Below, piece by piece: positions 36,448 to 45,277 of a stretch of 64,000 nt of DNA; the stretch's first letter is position 1; the number at the start of each line of letters is the position of its first letter. The DNA is from Candidatus Saccharimonadota bacterium. Its GTDB lineage: Bacteria > Patescibacteriota > Saccharimonadia > Saccharimonadales > Saccharimonadaceae. The notes under the pieces are model-generated. The model was not told the origin of the DNA, ran no database searches, and was given only the letters and a program-made list of their open reading frames with translations. Made by a program: the position numbers and the translations under genes. Where the stretch lies: positions 124,001 through 188,000 of the forward strand of contig JAQBRV010000001.1 in assembly GCA_028286285.1 (NCBI GenBank), read 5' to 3'.

Positions 36448-38056
36448 CTCGAATCACATTCCCTGCAACTATGTGCGCATTTGCCATTAGTGAGAAAGTC
36501 AGACCCTTAGCGGGTAAGTACTTAAAACCAGAACCGTCAGCCACATAGACTGATGTTGTATTGTGTAGTCTGCCACTAGGACTGAGACGGTACTGCTGCT
36601 TTTTATCGCTAAAAGGAAGAGTACCTGCATAGTGGATGCTCGCACCATTACCTGGGTCTAGGATCTTTAGTCCATACGTTTTCATTCTCCTCATGGCCTT
36701 TAGGTATGCCTTTTCACGATGTCGGTACTCATTCTTCTCAGATTTAGACAGGCTATAGTGAGCGTGCAAATGATCACCTACAAGTGAGTTAGTGTCTTTG
36801 GTGAGCTGAAGGTATTTGTCTTTTGACTGCCTGTCAGGATGATGGATGCCCATAATCACAAGGCCTGACATTAAGTACTGAGTGATTGCCCGAGCATCTA
36901 CAAAATTAAGAGGGATATGACGGATCAGCCTAAATAACATGAGAGATTGGTAGCTATACAAAGATGAGACCGAGACATCTTCGTTTGCACCCTTGGGGTC
37001 GTAGAATAGAGATAGCTGAGTGAATCCTAGCTTGCGCTTCTCGGCTCTCTTACCTACATACTTTGGCTGTATACACGGTACGTAGCGGTAGGAGTTACAG
37101 AGCAGTGGGAGCTTAGTAGTGTAATTGTTATTTGAGCGCAGTGCTATACGTGCACTACCCAAAGCACCACAGGCAAGAACAAGGCGCTTACACTTGAGTA
37201 TCTTTTTCTCGTTTGAAGTTGTATCGATTGCATGCACCTCGGTGTAACTAGCCTTTTCAGCAAACTTTGTAATAAGCAGCCCAGGCATGTAGGTAAAGTT
37301 TTTACCTTGTCTTAGCTTATCCACGGTCATCCATGGTCGCCAGGCGCTTCTATCATTATCGGAGTAGAAGTCCATGTCACGGTATTGATAACCTTTACGC
37401 CCTTCGTAATCTTTGGTAATTAAAGCAAGGGGGGTTCTGCCCAAAATGAACCCTTTTTTTTGAAGTGAGCGTTGATTCTTATCGTAAAGCCATTGGATAT
37501 ACTGATGATTGCGGTCTAACTTAGGTGATGGCTGGTAGTTCTGTAGGCCGTTAATTGTATACTTGGCTGCTACATCATTAGTCGCACTTATGCCCACCCG
37601 ACTTGCTACCTTTTCATAAGCATCGTTCATCCGTGAAGCATCAAGCCCAGACTCACGAAGATCGTAATCTGAGAATTTCCAACATTGTAGACCCCAACCC
37701 GCGCCCAAGCCGCCATACGCCAGACTCTCTATTGGATTGAAAGTTTTGGATCTTATGGGTATAAGGTTTTCTGTACCAGAAAAAATATGACTACGAGGGG
37801 GAGTGATCTGTTCACCCTTACCAACGTCACCCCAGCTTATGCCCGAGGCATCCTTTCCTATCAAATAGAGGTGCTGATCTTTGTCGGTATTACGTAATGA
37901 CAGGAAATCTTTATCGGGTACTTGCTTGGTGCTGGGATCAGGGAGATATCCCACATCAACCATCACTACTTGCTTGCCGGCTTCTACCAGAGTTTGGGCA
38001 GCCATAGACGCTGAGCAGCCGGATCCCACTACTATAACTTCGATGACATCTTTCAT
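36437..38056 (-). CDS. GMC-type FAD-dependent oxidoreductase
   Basis: Protein of 539 residues. The FAD-binding motif is IVVGSGCSASMAAQTL (near 8-23), with the partner acidic stretch VVMVDVG. The C-terminal GMC signature is present: ASIHYAGTLPF (His-x-x-Gly-Thr) and YVADGSGFKYLPAKGLTFSL, followed by ANAH. There is no signal peptide or Tat motif, so it acts in the cytoplasm. GMC enzymes oxidise alcohols. Embedded between a GT2-GtrA and an SDR epimerase (overlaps of 4 and 11 bases), it may oxidise a lipid-linked or nucleotide-linked sugar alcohol. That job is an inference. Confidence 0.85.
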   Translation of the reverse strand: MKDVIEVIVVGSGCSASMAAQTLVEAGKQVVMVDVGYLPDPSTKQVPDKDFLSLRNTDKDQHLYLIGKDASGISWGDVGKGEQITPPRSHIFSGTENLIPIRSKTFNPIESLAYGGLGAGWGLQCWKFSDYDLRESGLDASRMNDAYEKVASRVGISATNDVAAKYTINGLQNYQPSPKLDRNHQYIQWLYDKNQRSLQKKGFILGRTPLALITKDYEGRKGYQYRDMDFYSDNDRSAWRPWMTVDKLRQGKNFTYMPGLLITKFAEKASYTEVHAIDTTSNEKKILKCKRLVLACGALGSARIALRSNNNYTTKLPLLCNSYRYVPCIQPKYVGKRAEKRKLGFTQLSLFYDPKGANEDVSVSSLYSYQSLMLFRLIRHIPLNFVDARAITQYLMSGLVIMGIHHPDRQSKDKYLQLTKDTNSLVGDHLHAHYSLSKSEKNEYRHREKAYLKAMRRMKTYGLKILDPGNGASIHYAGTLPFSDKKQQYRLSPSGRLHNTTSVYVADGSGFKYLPAKGLTFSLMANAHIVAGNVIRDEA

Positions 38057-39594
38057 ATAACAAGCATCAGCAGCAATCCCAAAAAGGCCTTCATGCTACC
38101 TTTCATTCCTGACCATATTATATAGATAAAGTAAAATCGCCCACGATTTTTAGGTAGGAATAACTCTGTGTTTGATGTACTAGCTTCTAGAATTGCTAGA
38201 AGAACGTATAAACGACGTCTTAGTTCGGAGTGCGGTAACAGTAGGCTGTTAATTGCGTCGATGTATTTAATTGACCAAGGGTGCCTAGTCGAGAAATGAA
38301 GTATTCTTTTATCTCTTGCTGATATCTTTACAGGTTGCTTTCTGATTGATTTAACATAGCGCTCGGCAATTACTGACTCAGCAGGTTTCCTGATTAGATA
38401 TCGAGTAAACAATTTGGCTTCTAAGTGTAACTGGATATCATCAAAGAAATCAAATGACTCCCTTTTTGCCCTATTCCAAACAAAGTAAAGGTTAGAGAAA
38501 TAGTTCCAGGTTGTAGCAAATACGGCACCTATGAGGAGTCCAACTAGGTAGTTTAGGCCAAAAGTGTTAACAGACAGGATTACAGTTCCTGTTGATATTG
38601 CTGCGCCACCCAACGCCGAAAAGTTAAACTCAATAAATCGCAAGAAAAGTGGCTTCTTGCCGTACCGTCTGTAGGTCCAATTATGGTGAATAATGAACCC
38701 AAAGATAATCGTTGCCTCTGAGCTCAAGAGTTGTGCTCTCAGGAGTTCCATACCTGCCACCCCATGAGCAAGGTAAAGCGCAAGAGTGTTAAACACTACT
38801 GCGCCTACGCCAACAATAAGGAATCGAACTAATTGTGATTCAAGTATAGATAGATTCTGTTTCTGAGCTCTCTTTAATGTCAGTAATTTTTTCTTCGGCA
38901 TGAAGCGGTATCGTATGAGACTTGTAAGACACTCTATACCATCGGCGACATCTATCTTTTTACCGTCTTTGACAGTACGACCCTCGAAGCTAATAGGAAC
39001 CTCGTGAATAGGGATACCTTTCCTTATAAGTTTTGCAATAACTTCTGGTGCGTATCCAAAACCCTCTGCTTGAACGTTAAGCTCTTTGAAGATATTTGTT
39101 TTCATCATCTTGTAGCAGGTATGCATATCAGTAATTTTTACGCCATACAAAACTCTTACCAGATAGTTATAGAATCTGTTGGCGTAGTAATTAGGTTTAG
39201 GCATGTCTTTTATAGTACCCAAAAACCTTGAACCATATACCACAGGGTAGTTGTGCTCGTGGGCTTGCGCTAAAATGTTCGGAATCTCGATCGGATTATA
39301 TTCTAGATCAGCATCCTGGACTACAAAGTATTCACCCTTTGCGATTTTGAGAGCAGACTTAATCCCAGCTCCTTTTCCCCGGTTTCTCTCATGGCTGATA
39401 AACACAACATCATGTGTCGTACGGCTTATCCATGCTTGAATAATCTCTAGGCTTCTGTCTTTAGAGCAATCATTAACTATGATTATTTCTGTATTTTTCA
39501 GCTTTGCATTATCAATCTTGGCAAGCATTGTTGGCAAAGATTTTTCTTCGTTGTAGACAGGTATAAGGATAGTAAGGTCGTAGTTTTTTTTCAC
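38053..39594 (-). CDS. GT2 glycosyltransferase fused to GtrA membrane domain
   Basis: Protein of 513 residues starting at GTG (GGGA 6-9 bases upstream). Residues 1-230 are a GT2 domain like polyprenyl-phosphate mannose/glucose synthases: ILIPVYNEEKSLPTMLAKI and the metal site VVQDADLEYNP. Residues about 250-375 are a GtrA-like four-helix domain, which in other systems moves polyprenyl-phosphate sugars across the membrane. About 135 further residues follow, basic and then ending in a hydrophobic helix (FLGLLLMLVI). It is the first gene of the minus-strand operon. Confidence 0.9.
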   Translation of the reverse strand: MKKNYDLTILIPVYNEEKSLPTMLAKIDNAKLKNTEIIIVNDCSKDRSLEIIQAWISRTTHDVVFISHERNRGKGAGIKSALKIAKGEYFVVQDADLEYNPIEIPNILAQAHEHNYPVVYGSRFLGTIKDMPKPNYYANRFYNYLVRVLYGVKITDMHTCYKMMKTNIFKELNVQAEGFGYAPEVIAKLIRKGIPIHEVPISFEGRTVKDGKKIDVADGIECLTSLIRYRFMPKKKLLTLKRAQKQNLSILESQLVRFLIVGVGAVVFNTLALYLAHGVAGMELLRAQLLSSEATIIFGFIIHHNWTYRRYGKKPLFLRFIEFNFSALGGAAISTGTVILSVNTFGLNYLVGLLIGAVFATTWNYFSNLYFVWNRAKRESFDFFDDIQLHLEAKLFTRYLIRKPAESVIAERYVKSIRKQPVKISARDKRILHFSTRHPWSIKYIDAINSLLLPHSELRRRLYVLLAILEASTSNTELFLPKNRGRFYFIYIIWSGMKGSMKAFLGLLLMLVI

Positions 39595-39632
39595 TGTTTC
39601 CCAGTTTACGTATAAGTTTCTATGTAAGCATC

Positions 39633-39638
39633 ATTATA
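39633..39638 (-). promoter_or_regulatory. -10 element (TATAAT) for the GT2-GtrA operon
   Basis: TATAAT on the minus strand gives a leader of about 30 bases before the GTG at 39594, which contains the GGGA ribosome binding site. Confidence 0.4.
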
Positions 39639-39699
39639 CCAGAATAATTGCCATCCGGTCCTAGATGCTAATGTATTATACTAACAAGGTGATGCAAGG

Positions 39700-39705
39700 T
39701 ATAAT
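39700..39705 (+). promoter_or_regulatory. -10 element (TATAAT) for the membrane protein gene at 39713
   Basis: A perfect TATAAT ends 7 bases before the ATG at 39713, implying a leaderless mRNA and favouring this start over the upstream in-frame ATG at 39665. Confidence 0.55.
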
Positions 39706-39712
39706 CAAGAAA

Positions 39713-41104
39713 ATGGCAAAGAGGGTCTTTAGAAAAGCAAACCTAGACATAGGCCTACTGCTGGGCTTCTTACTAGTATTGGTATTTTTAAGTCTCCATG
39801 TCGTTAGGCAGCATGTTAACCATCCCTTGAGTGGAGATGAGCCACACTATTTACTTATGGACTACAGCCTTAAGGTTGACCACGACCTAGACCTTAAGAA
39901 TAATTACATTAACTTGGACTACTTCAGGTACTACCCAGATTACATAAATAGTCACGTTAGTCCATTAAATCTTGAGCACAAGGGGAGCGGGTGGTATTCT
40001 TTCCACGGAGTCGGGCTGCCGCTAATGCTTTTCCCAGGGTTTCTAATCGATGAGCGGACTTTGCCTATGCTGTTAATGATCGGAGTGGCGGTTATCGTGC
40101 TGCTATTAACGGGTGTTTGGTGTTATAGACTTACTAGAAACCGAACCTATTCGATTCTTACAGCAGTTTTATTAGCATGCTGCTACTTCTTTAATGGGCT
40201 TGCTGGCTACATATATCCAGACCTAGTAATTGCCGCCATTATTCTTGCGCTTCTAATTCTCCTAACATCCGACTTGAGTAAACGATGGCCACAATTACTG
40301 TATGGTATGCTGCTTGGTCTCATGGTTACAGTACATCCCAAAACCTTGGCGCTGGTCATACCATTTATCATAGTGGGTGGCTTTGTGAGTTATCGCAAAG
40401 CAAAAACCTTACCTTGGTTCGTGATTCTCGGAGGGTTACCATTTGCAGTATTTTTCTTTCTAGCACTTTGGAGATGGTACGGAACCTTGAATCCCGCAGA
40501 GATATACCCTACTTACTTAGGGATTATATCTCCACTCAAGAGTATTCCCGCAAGTCTGTTTGACTCTCAAAGGGGTTTACTGGTGTACAATCCAATTCTT
40601 ATCCTTATTTTTTCTGGCGTGTTTGTATGGTGGAAGGTCTCGAAACAAACATTATTCGTAACACTTCTTATCATCGCGCCAGCTTATATAGTCACAATGT
40701 GTTTTAGTGAATGGTGGGGGGGGTATGCTCCGACCGGAAGATACTTGATGAACTATATTCCTGCTGTTATGCCCGCAATCACTTATTTGCTTATTTACAT
40801 TAAGAAATGGTACGAGCGTTGTTTGGTTATAACACTTGCTCTGATAACAGCCATATTCACACTACTCGCAACGTACATGAAGACACCTTATCCAAGTGGC
40901 CAGCTAAGGTCAGAGTTCTTTAAGGGGATTGAGGATCAGGTAGGCGTTGCATTCGATAAGGTGCTGCCACACTATAATTTAAAAACGGAACTGATTGGGC
41001 AATTTGGAATCTGGAAAGTGATGGTAGGACTAACACTCATTGCAATATTCGTCTATTTTGGCTATGTTGTAGCGTCAAGATTAAAGGGTAAATCCATAGT
41101 TTAA
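39713..41104 (+). CDS. Multi-pass membrane protein, GT-C-like
   Basis: Protein of 463 residues from the ATG at 39713. It has about ten hydrophobic segments. The first outer loop carries SGDEPHYLLMDYSLKVDHD, an Asp-Glu pair after the first helix as in GT39/ArnT-type GT-C enzymes (the pattern GDE-P-HY is typical of that group). This suggests transfer of a sugar from a polyprenyl phosphate to a lipid or protein outside the membrane. The gene diverges from the GT2-GtrA operon, whose product could make the polyprenyl-phosphate donor; this pairing is inferred. Confidence 0.75.
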   Translation: MAKRVFRKANLDIGLLLGFLLVLVFLSLHVVRQHVNHPLSGDEPHYLLMDYSLKVDHDLDLKNNYINLDYFRYYPDYINSHVSPLNLEHKGSGWYSFHGVGLPLMLFPGFLIDERTLPMLLMIGVAVIVLLLTGVWCYRLTRNRTYSILTAVLLACCYFFNGLAGYIYPDLVIAAIILALLILLTSDLSKRWPQLLYGMLLGLMVTVHPKTLALVIPFIIVGGFVSYRKAKTLPWFVILGGLPFAVFFFLALWRWYGTLNPAEIYPTYLGIISPLKSIPASLFDSQRGLLVYNPILILIFSGVFVWWKVSKQTLFVTLLIIAPAYIVTMCFSEWWGGYAPTGRYLMNYIPAVMPAITYLLIYIKKWYERCLVITLALITAIFTLLATYMKTPYPSGQLRSEFFKGIEDQVGVAFDKVLPHYNLKTELIGQFGIWKVMVGLTLIAIFVYFGYVVASRLKGKSIV

Positions 41105-41137
41105 GATTAAGGCACGAGTAGGGTCGTATTGTCTGAG

Positions 41138-41222
41138 GTTGGAAAACCAACAAATGTCTCTCCATGCAAAAGATCCGTCAGTACTAGACTGCTGCAAGCC
41201 CCTAGCAATCTGGGACATTGCT
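41138..41222. other. Gene-poor spacer with two small hairpins
   Basis: The 237-base gap between convergent genes (41105-41341) has two short hairpins: GTTGG-AAAA-CCAAC at 41138-41151 and AGCAAT-7 bases-ATTGCT at 41204-41222. No T-run follows either, and I see no match to a known RNA family. An open frame of 84 codons (41139-41393) runs across but overlaps the next gene and has no recognisable content. Confidence 0.25.
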
Positions 41223-41341
41223 TGTAGTCGCAGTTTGCCGAATGGCATGGAGCTATATCATGAACACATTCGTTATCTGGCGCTCAACTATGAATGCACG
41301 CTAGGGTACGCACACCACCACCCCTCTATGGTAAAGGGAGC

Positions 41342-43531
41342 TTACGGTATTGTTACCTGTAGCCAGGTTGCTATACCTGTATTCCAACCGTAGCCGGGTG
41401 CGCCTTCAACGATAGGCATAAATGATTCTCTATAGATTCCACTTTGTTGGGATGAGCTTGCTTTCAAGGTGAAGCTATATCTTGCCAGTTGTCCTGGTTG
41501 TACAATGTGCTGGTTTGATGCGAGGGTTTGACCATCAGATTCATATACTTGTGAGAATTGATAATTCGGGCGATTACCATTTGGCCAAGTGCTGTCAGCA
41601 AAGGCACTCAACCTATTAACCGGGTCATAGGTCGACAAATGAATTGGAGCAATGCCTGAGGTTGCAGATGTATCATCATACCATGCTACGTTACCTGAAT
41701 TTTTGAATATGAAGTGAGCTGGCGTACTTGATCCCTTTGTGATGGTTGGATAAGCACTCTGTGAGCTGTATGCTGCCGTAACGTTACTTTGCTTAACGGT
41801 AACATCCCAGTAGGCAGTTGCATTCTCAATACGCCAGTTGCGAGCGCCCTCACGAATGAAGCTAAAGTATTCACGATATGTCCCAGGAGATGTATCTAAC
41901 TTGGCAGTAAACGGAAAACTATATTCAGCTACTTGACCTGGCTGTACGGTGTGTTGATTGCTACTTAAGGTTGAACCATCTGCTTCGTACACGTGAGAAA
42001 AGACGGTTGCTGGTCGTACCTCATAAGGCCACCCGCTGCTGAATTTGCTTATCCGGTTTATGCTCCAGTCGGTTGCTAGTGTTGTAGGGTGTTGCCCTGT
42101 GGGGACTGAGGTGGTGTCAAACCATGGATAAAGTCCGGTATTTTTGAAACGAACATAAATGTTTGCTTTGTCATTTTGCTGGATAGTTGGATAATTGCTT
42201 TGTGAGACGTATGAACCGCTATATGCAGGCAAAACAGTGATATTCATAGAGACATAGTCGGCACCCATATACCAGGTATAGCCGGGCGCACCTTCACGGA
42301 TTGGTCCAAAGAACTCCTTAAATGTTCCAAGATAAAAGTCTCCCGGTACCGACATCGTAAAGTCATATCGAGCAATTTGACCAGACTGTACAACATGCTG
42401 ATTGGCCGCTAGAGTTACGCCATTAGACTCGTAGACTTTTGAGAAGAGACCAGTGGGACGATTGCAGTCATACCAGGTTGTTGCCCTAAAATCACTACAG
42501 CGATTTATAGGCATCATCGTCGCAAGCACTACCGGAGGCTGACCAGCTGCACCTGCGGACGCACTATCGTACCAAGGCTTATTGCCATTGTTTACATAAG
42601 ACAATGAGACAGAAGCGTCCTGGCCCTGATAGACAGTAGGATATGCGCTTTGTGATGAATAGTTTGCAGAGTAGTCGATTCCATACGTATTTCCGAACCA
42701 ATCTTTAAAATATTGATAAAAGTTTCGATTTCCATATGCACCACACGTTCCAGCACTACCATATCCTGCATCGAGTGAGGCCTGATTTGGCTGGTAGGGC
42801 GTATAGTTGTATAGTGCTTGGGTCGCGCGGTTTTGTATGTTTACAGTAGTACTACCACAATACTCAATGTCGCGTCGATCACCAAACCGTCCAAAGTACC
42901 TATTATTGGCATTGTCATACGGACCAGGGTTGAAATAGACAGTATTATTACCGAGGATATATGGGGTATACCAACTTGAACTATTATTCATAATGGCACG
43001 GAACATTGTGCCTGACCACTTTAGTTGGTTGGTGAGCCCGTAATACTGACTGTCGCACGGCGCAGTATCTGGGCAGCCGTAGCCTGTCGCAGTTCTATAC
43101 TGAGTATTAAGTGGCCATGTATCGGTAACGAGTCCTTGTTCTTTTTGGAGTAAGACGATAAGTACTTGGGGGTTGATTTGGTATTGCTGGGCTGTGTCGT
43201 ATATGATTTGCGCTGCGCTACGTCCATTTTCATTATAATCTTTCAAACAGATAAACGGAGGATTTTGACCATACCCAGCGGCATGCCATGTCTCACAAGT
43301 CGGCACCTTACTATTTAAGAAAGCCTGAATTTGTCCTGCATCCATAGAGTTTGCGTTTGTAAAAACCGAATCATCTATAATTCTGCCGGCGTTAAAGCCA
43401 ACAACCGGCGCAGCATGTGTAGGGGCGGAGTTAATAGAGTTCACTCCAACCAAAGTGACAACAAAGAATACGCCCGTTAGAACGAGTCGGTTCGGCTGCT
43501 TAAATTTTCGTATCGCTTGTTTTATTTTCAT
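41342..43531 (-). CDS. Secreted lysozyme-like protein with three Ig-like repeats
   Basis: Protein of 729 residues. A signal peptide (basic start, hydrophobic 16-31, cleavage near APTHA at 36-41) is followed by a domain (about 45-285) with YQINPQVLIVLLQKEQGLV, a lysozyme/glucosaminidase-like segment in which the Glu of KEQG could be catalytic. Six or more cysteines suggest disulfides. Three repeats of about 145 residues follow at 290-435, 436-585 and 586-729. Each starts with SSQS/SQSNYPT, has a WYD/WFD turn and SNQH/ANQHVVQ-GQ, and ends EGAPGY or a variant. They look like beta-sandwich adhesion modules. A TACAAT box 9 bases before the start suggests its own promoter. A surface hydrolase or adhesin is likely. 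Confidence 0.75.
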   Translation of the reverse strand: MKIKQAIRKFKQPNRLVLTGVFFVVTLVGVNSINSAPTHAAPVVGFNAGRIIDDSVFTNANSMDAGQIQAFLNSKVPTCETWHAAGYGQNPPFICLKDYNENGRSAAQIIYDTAQQYQINPQVLIVLLQKEQGLVTDTWPLNTQYRTATGYGCPDTAPCDSQYYGLTNQLKWSGTMFRAIMNNSSSWYTPYILGNNTVYFNPGPYDNANNRYFGRFGDRRDIEYCGSTTVNIQNRATQALYNYTPYQPNQASLDAGYGSAGTCGAYGNRNFYQYFKDWFGNTYGIDYSANYSSQSAYPTVYQGQDASVSLSYVNNGNKPWYDSASAGAAGQPPVVLATMMPINRCSDFRATTWYDCNRPTGLFSKVYESNGVTLAANQHVVQSGQIARYDFTMSVPGDFYLGTFKEFFGPIREGAPGYTWYMGADYVSMNITVLPAYSGSYVSQSNYPTIQQNDKANIYVRFKNTGLYPWFDTTSVPTGQHPTTLATDWSINRISKFSSGWPYEVRPATVFSHVYEADGSTLSSNQHTVQPGQVAEYSFPFTAKLDTSPGTYREYFSFIREGARNWRIENATAYWDVTVKQSNVTAAYSSQSAYPTITKGSSTPAHFIFKNSGNVAWYDDTSATSGIAPIHLSTYDPVNRLSAFADSTWPNGNRPNYQFSQVYESDGQTLASNQHIVQPGQLARYSFTLKASSSQQSGIYRESFMPIVEGAPGYGWNTGIATWLQVTIP

Positions 43532-43538
43532 CCTATTC

Positions 43539-44096
43539 CTATTGTATCGTTATTACCCTCGAAGTGGTACCTGACAGGGTGTCATTTTCATAAGTAAGAT
43601 TCGCGTTCCATGAGCCAGTTGATAGTTCGGAGACGGGAATATCAAAGCCTTTACATGTAGAAGTGCTCGCAAGACCTTGAGTGTCAGCAGTTTTGGTCAC
43701 TGTTTGGCCTGCTTTGGACATTGTTAGTATGCATTGCCCGATGCTCACAACACCAGAAATCTGCGCACGGACTTGTAGCATACCGCTATTTTGGTTTGCT
43801 GCCGTTATGATGACCTCTACACTTTGCTTACCGCTACCAGGTTGTGAAACTGGGTCGGACTTCGTACCTATACTCTCCTCTTTAATATCATTTCCGGCCT
43901 CGATCTGTTCATCAGTCGGCTTATCTAGGTTGGTTGAGGGTTTATCGTTTTGAGTAGTAGCAGTATGGTTATTCCAGCCAAGAATATCACCATCAAATAC
44001 ATAAACATAAGTAGCTGCGGCGACAACAAGCATGGCCATAAGAATAGCTGCTATTACAAAAGGTTTTTTTGATATCTTTTTTGATTGTATTCTCAT
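43539..44096 (-). CDS. Single-pass exported protein of unknown function
   Basis: Protein of 185 residues. The basic start (MRIQSKKISKKP) and one helix (about 13-32) anchor it. A low-complexity linker rich in Asn, Asp, Lys and Thr (40-85) leads to a beta-rich domain (about 88-185) with two cysteine residues (IGQCILTMSKAG and STSTCKGFD) placed to form a disulfide, like an Ig-type fold. It lies 7 bases upstream of the triple-repeat protein on the same strand, so the two may be expressed together at the surface. Confidence 0.7.
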   Translation of the reverse strand: MRIQSKKISKKPFVIAAILMAMLVVAAATYVYVFDGDILGWNNHTATTQNDKPSTNLDKPTDEQIEAGNDIKEESIGTKSDPVSQPGSGKQSVEVIITAANQNSGMLQVRAQISGVVSIGQCILTMSKAGQTVTKTADTQGLASTSTCKGFDIPVSELSTGSWNANLTYENDTLSGTTSRVITIQ

Positions 44097-44188
44097 TGTT
44101 TGTTTCTGCTTATACTTTCCTATATATCATACAACAGGCGGGGGCCGAGCGCAAATTTTTACATGAGCAAACAACTAAGCCAAGATGT

Positions 44189-44194
44189 TATAAT
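44189..44194 (+). promoter_or_regulatory. -10 element (TATAAT) for manC
   Basis: TATAAT lies 32 bases before the manC ATG. The leader carries CAGGAA as the ribosome binding site, so this is a normal leadered promoter, unlike most in the window. Confidence 0.5.
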
Positions 44195-44226
44195 AGTACA
44201 TAAGCTATAACAGACAGGAAAAACAC

Positions 44227-45264
44227 ATGATCACAGTAATTATTGCCGGAGGCTCGGGCACTCGCTTGTGGCCACTTTCGACTCCAAATAATCCGAAACA
44301 GCTCCTCTCACTCACTAACGAAAAAACCATGGTTCAAAATACCTATGCGCGAGCTAAGCTTCTTAGTGAAGATGTATACCTCATTCCTGACATTAGCCAT
44401 GCCGATGCCCTGAAGACACAGTTACCAGAAGTAGATGATGATTATTTTATTGTGGAGCCGGGTAGGCGAGGAACAGCTAACTGTATAGTCGCTGCGCTCG
44501 TGCATGTAGCGAAGCGTCATGATAAGGATGAGCCAATCGCCTTTATCCACGCCGATCATCATATACGCGACTCGCAAGGCTTTGCTCTCTCATTTGAAGA
44601 AGCCTCCGAGGCATCAACAAAGCGCGGCGAGATTGTACTTATTGGGATTGAGCCAACCTACCCAGCGACTGGGTTTGGCTACATTGAACGAAACGGAGAG
44701 CTTGAGGATATTGAAGGAGCTTTTAGGGTTAAAAGTTTCAAAGAGAAGCCCGACTTCAATACGGCCAATGAGTATATGGCAAGCGGTCGGTACTTATGGA
44801 ACTGCGGATATTTCGTCGGCTCTGTTAATACATTCCTTGGTCAGATGGAAACGTACGCACCTGAACTAAAGGAGAACTACGATACGCTGAGTGCTATTGA
44901 TGATGAACAGAAGTATGCCGAGACCTACCTCGCATTTGAGAATGAAGTGATTGACGTCGCGCTCATCGAAAAATCCCCATCGCTTATCGTTGTACCAGCT
45001 GGCTTCGACTGGATGGATGTAGGAAACTTTAGTGACCTACACGACGCTAATCAGTCTGACGAGAACAAGAATCACTTTAGGGGTGACAACATCCACGACA
45101 TAGAGGTAGAGAATGCATTTATTCGCAACGAAGAACCTGATAAACACGTAGCGGTTATAGGTCTCGACAACATCGTTGTTATCAATACAAAAGATGGCAT
45201 CTTGGTAGCACGTAAAGACATTAGTCTGCGAGTCGGTGAAATTGCTAAAAAAATTCAAAAGTAG
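44227..45264 (+). CDS. manC: Mannose-1-phosphate guanylyltransferase
   Basis: Protein of 345 residues with the nucleotidyltransferase signature IIAGGSGTRLWPLS (5-18), NPKQLL, and the metal/product-site motifs EKPDFNTA and FDWMDVGNF. It is the guanylyltransferase half only, without the C-terminal isomerase cupin, which is encoded separately at 21010. It makes GDP-mannose from mannose-1-phosphate and GTP for Gmd and mannosyltransferases. AGGA lies 8-11 bases upstream. The HAD gene begins 14 bases after its stop. Confidence 0.93.
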   Translation: MITVIIAGGSGTRLWPLSTPNNPKQLLSLTNEKTMVQNTYARAKLLSEDVYLIPDISHADALKTQLPEVDDDYFIVEPGRRGTANCIVAALVHVAKRHDKDEPIAFIHADHHIRDSQGFALSFEEASEASTKRGEIVLIGIEPTYPATGFGYIERNGELEDIEGAFRVKSFKEKPDFNTANEYMASGRYLWNCGYFVGSVNTFLGQMETYAPELKENYDTLSAIDDEQKYAETYLAFENEVIDVALIEKSPSLIVVPAGFDWMDVGNFSDLHDANQSDENKNHFRGDNIHDIEVENAFIRNEEPDKHVAVIGLDNIVVINTKDGILVARKDISLRVGEIAKKIQK

Positions 45265-45277
45265 ACAGGAAAATTAA

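Noticed and set aside
41139-41393. An 84-codon open frame in the spacer before the triple-repeat gene
   Set aside because: No promoter or ribosome binding site fits, it overlaps the end of a well-supported minus-strand gene, and the peptide is not recognisable.
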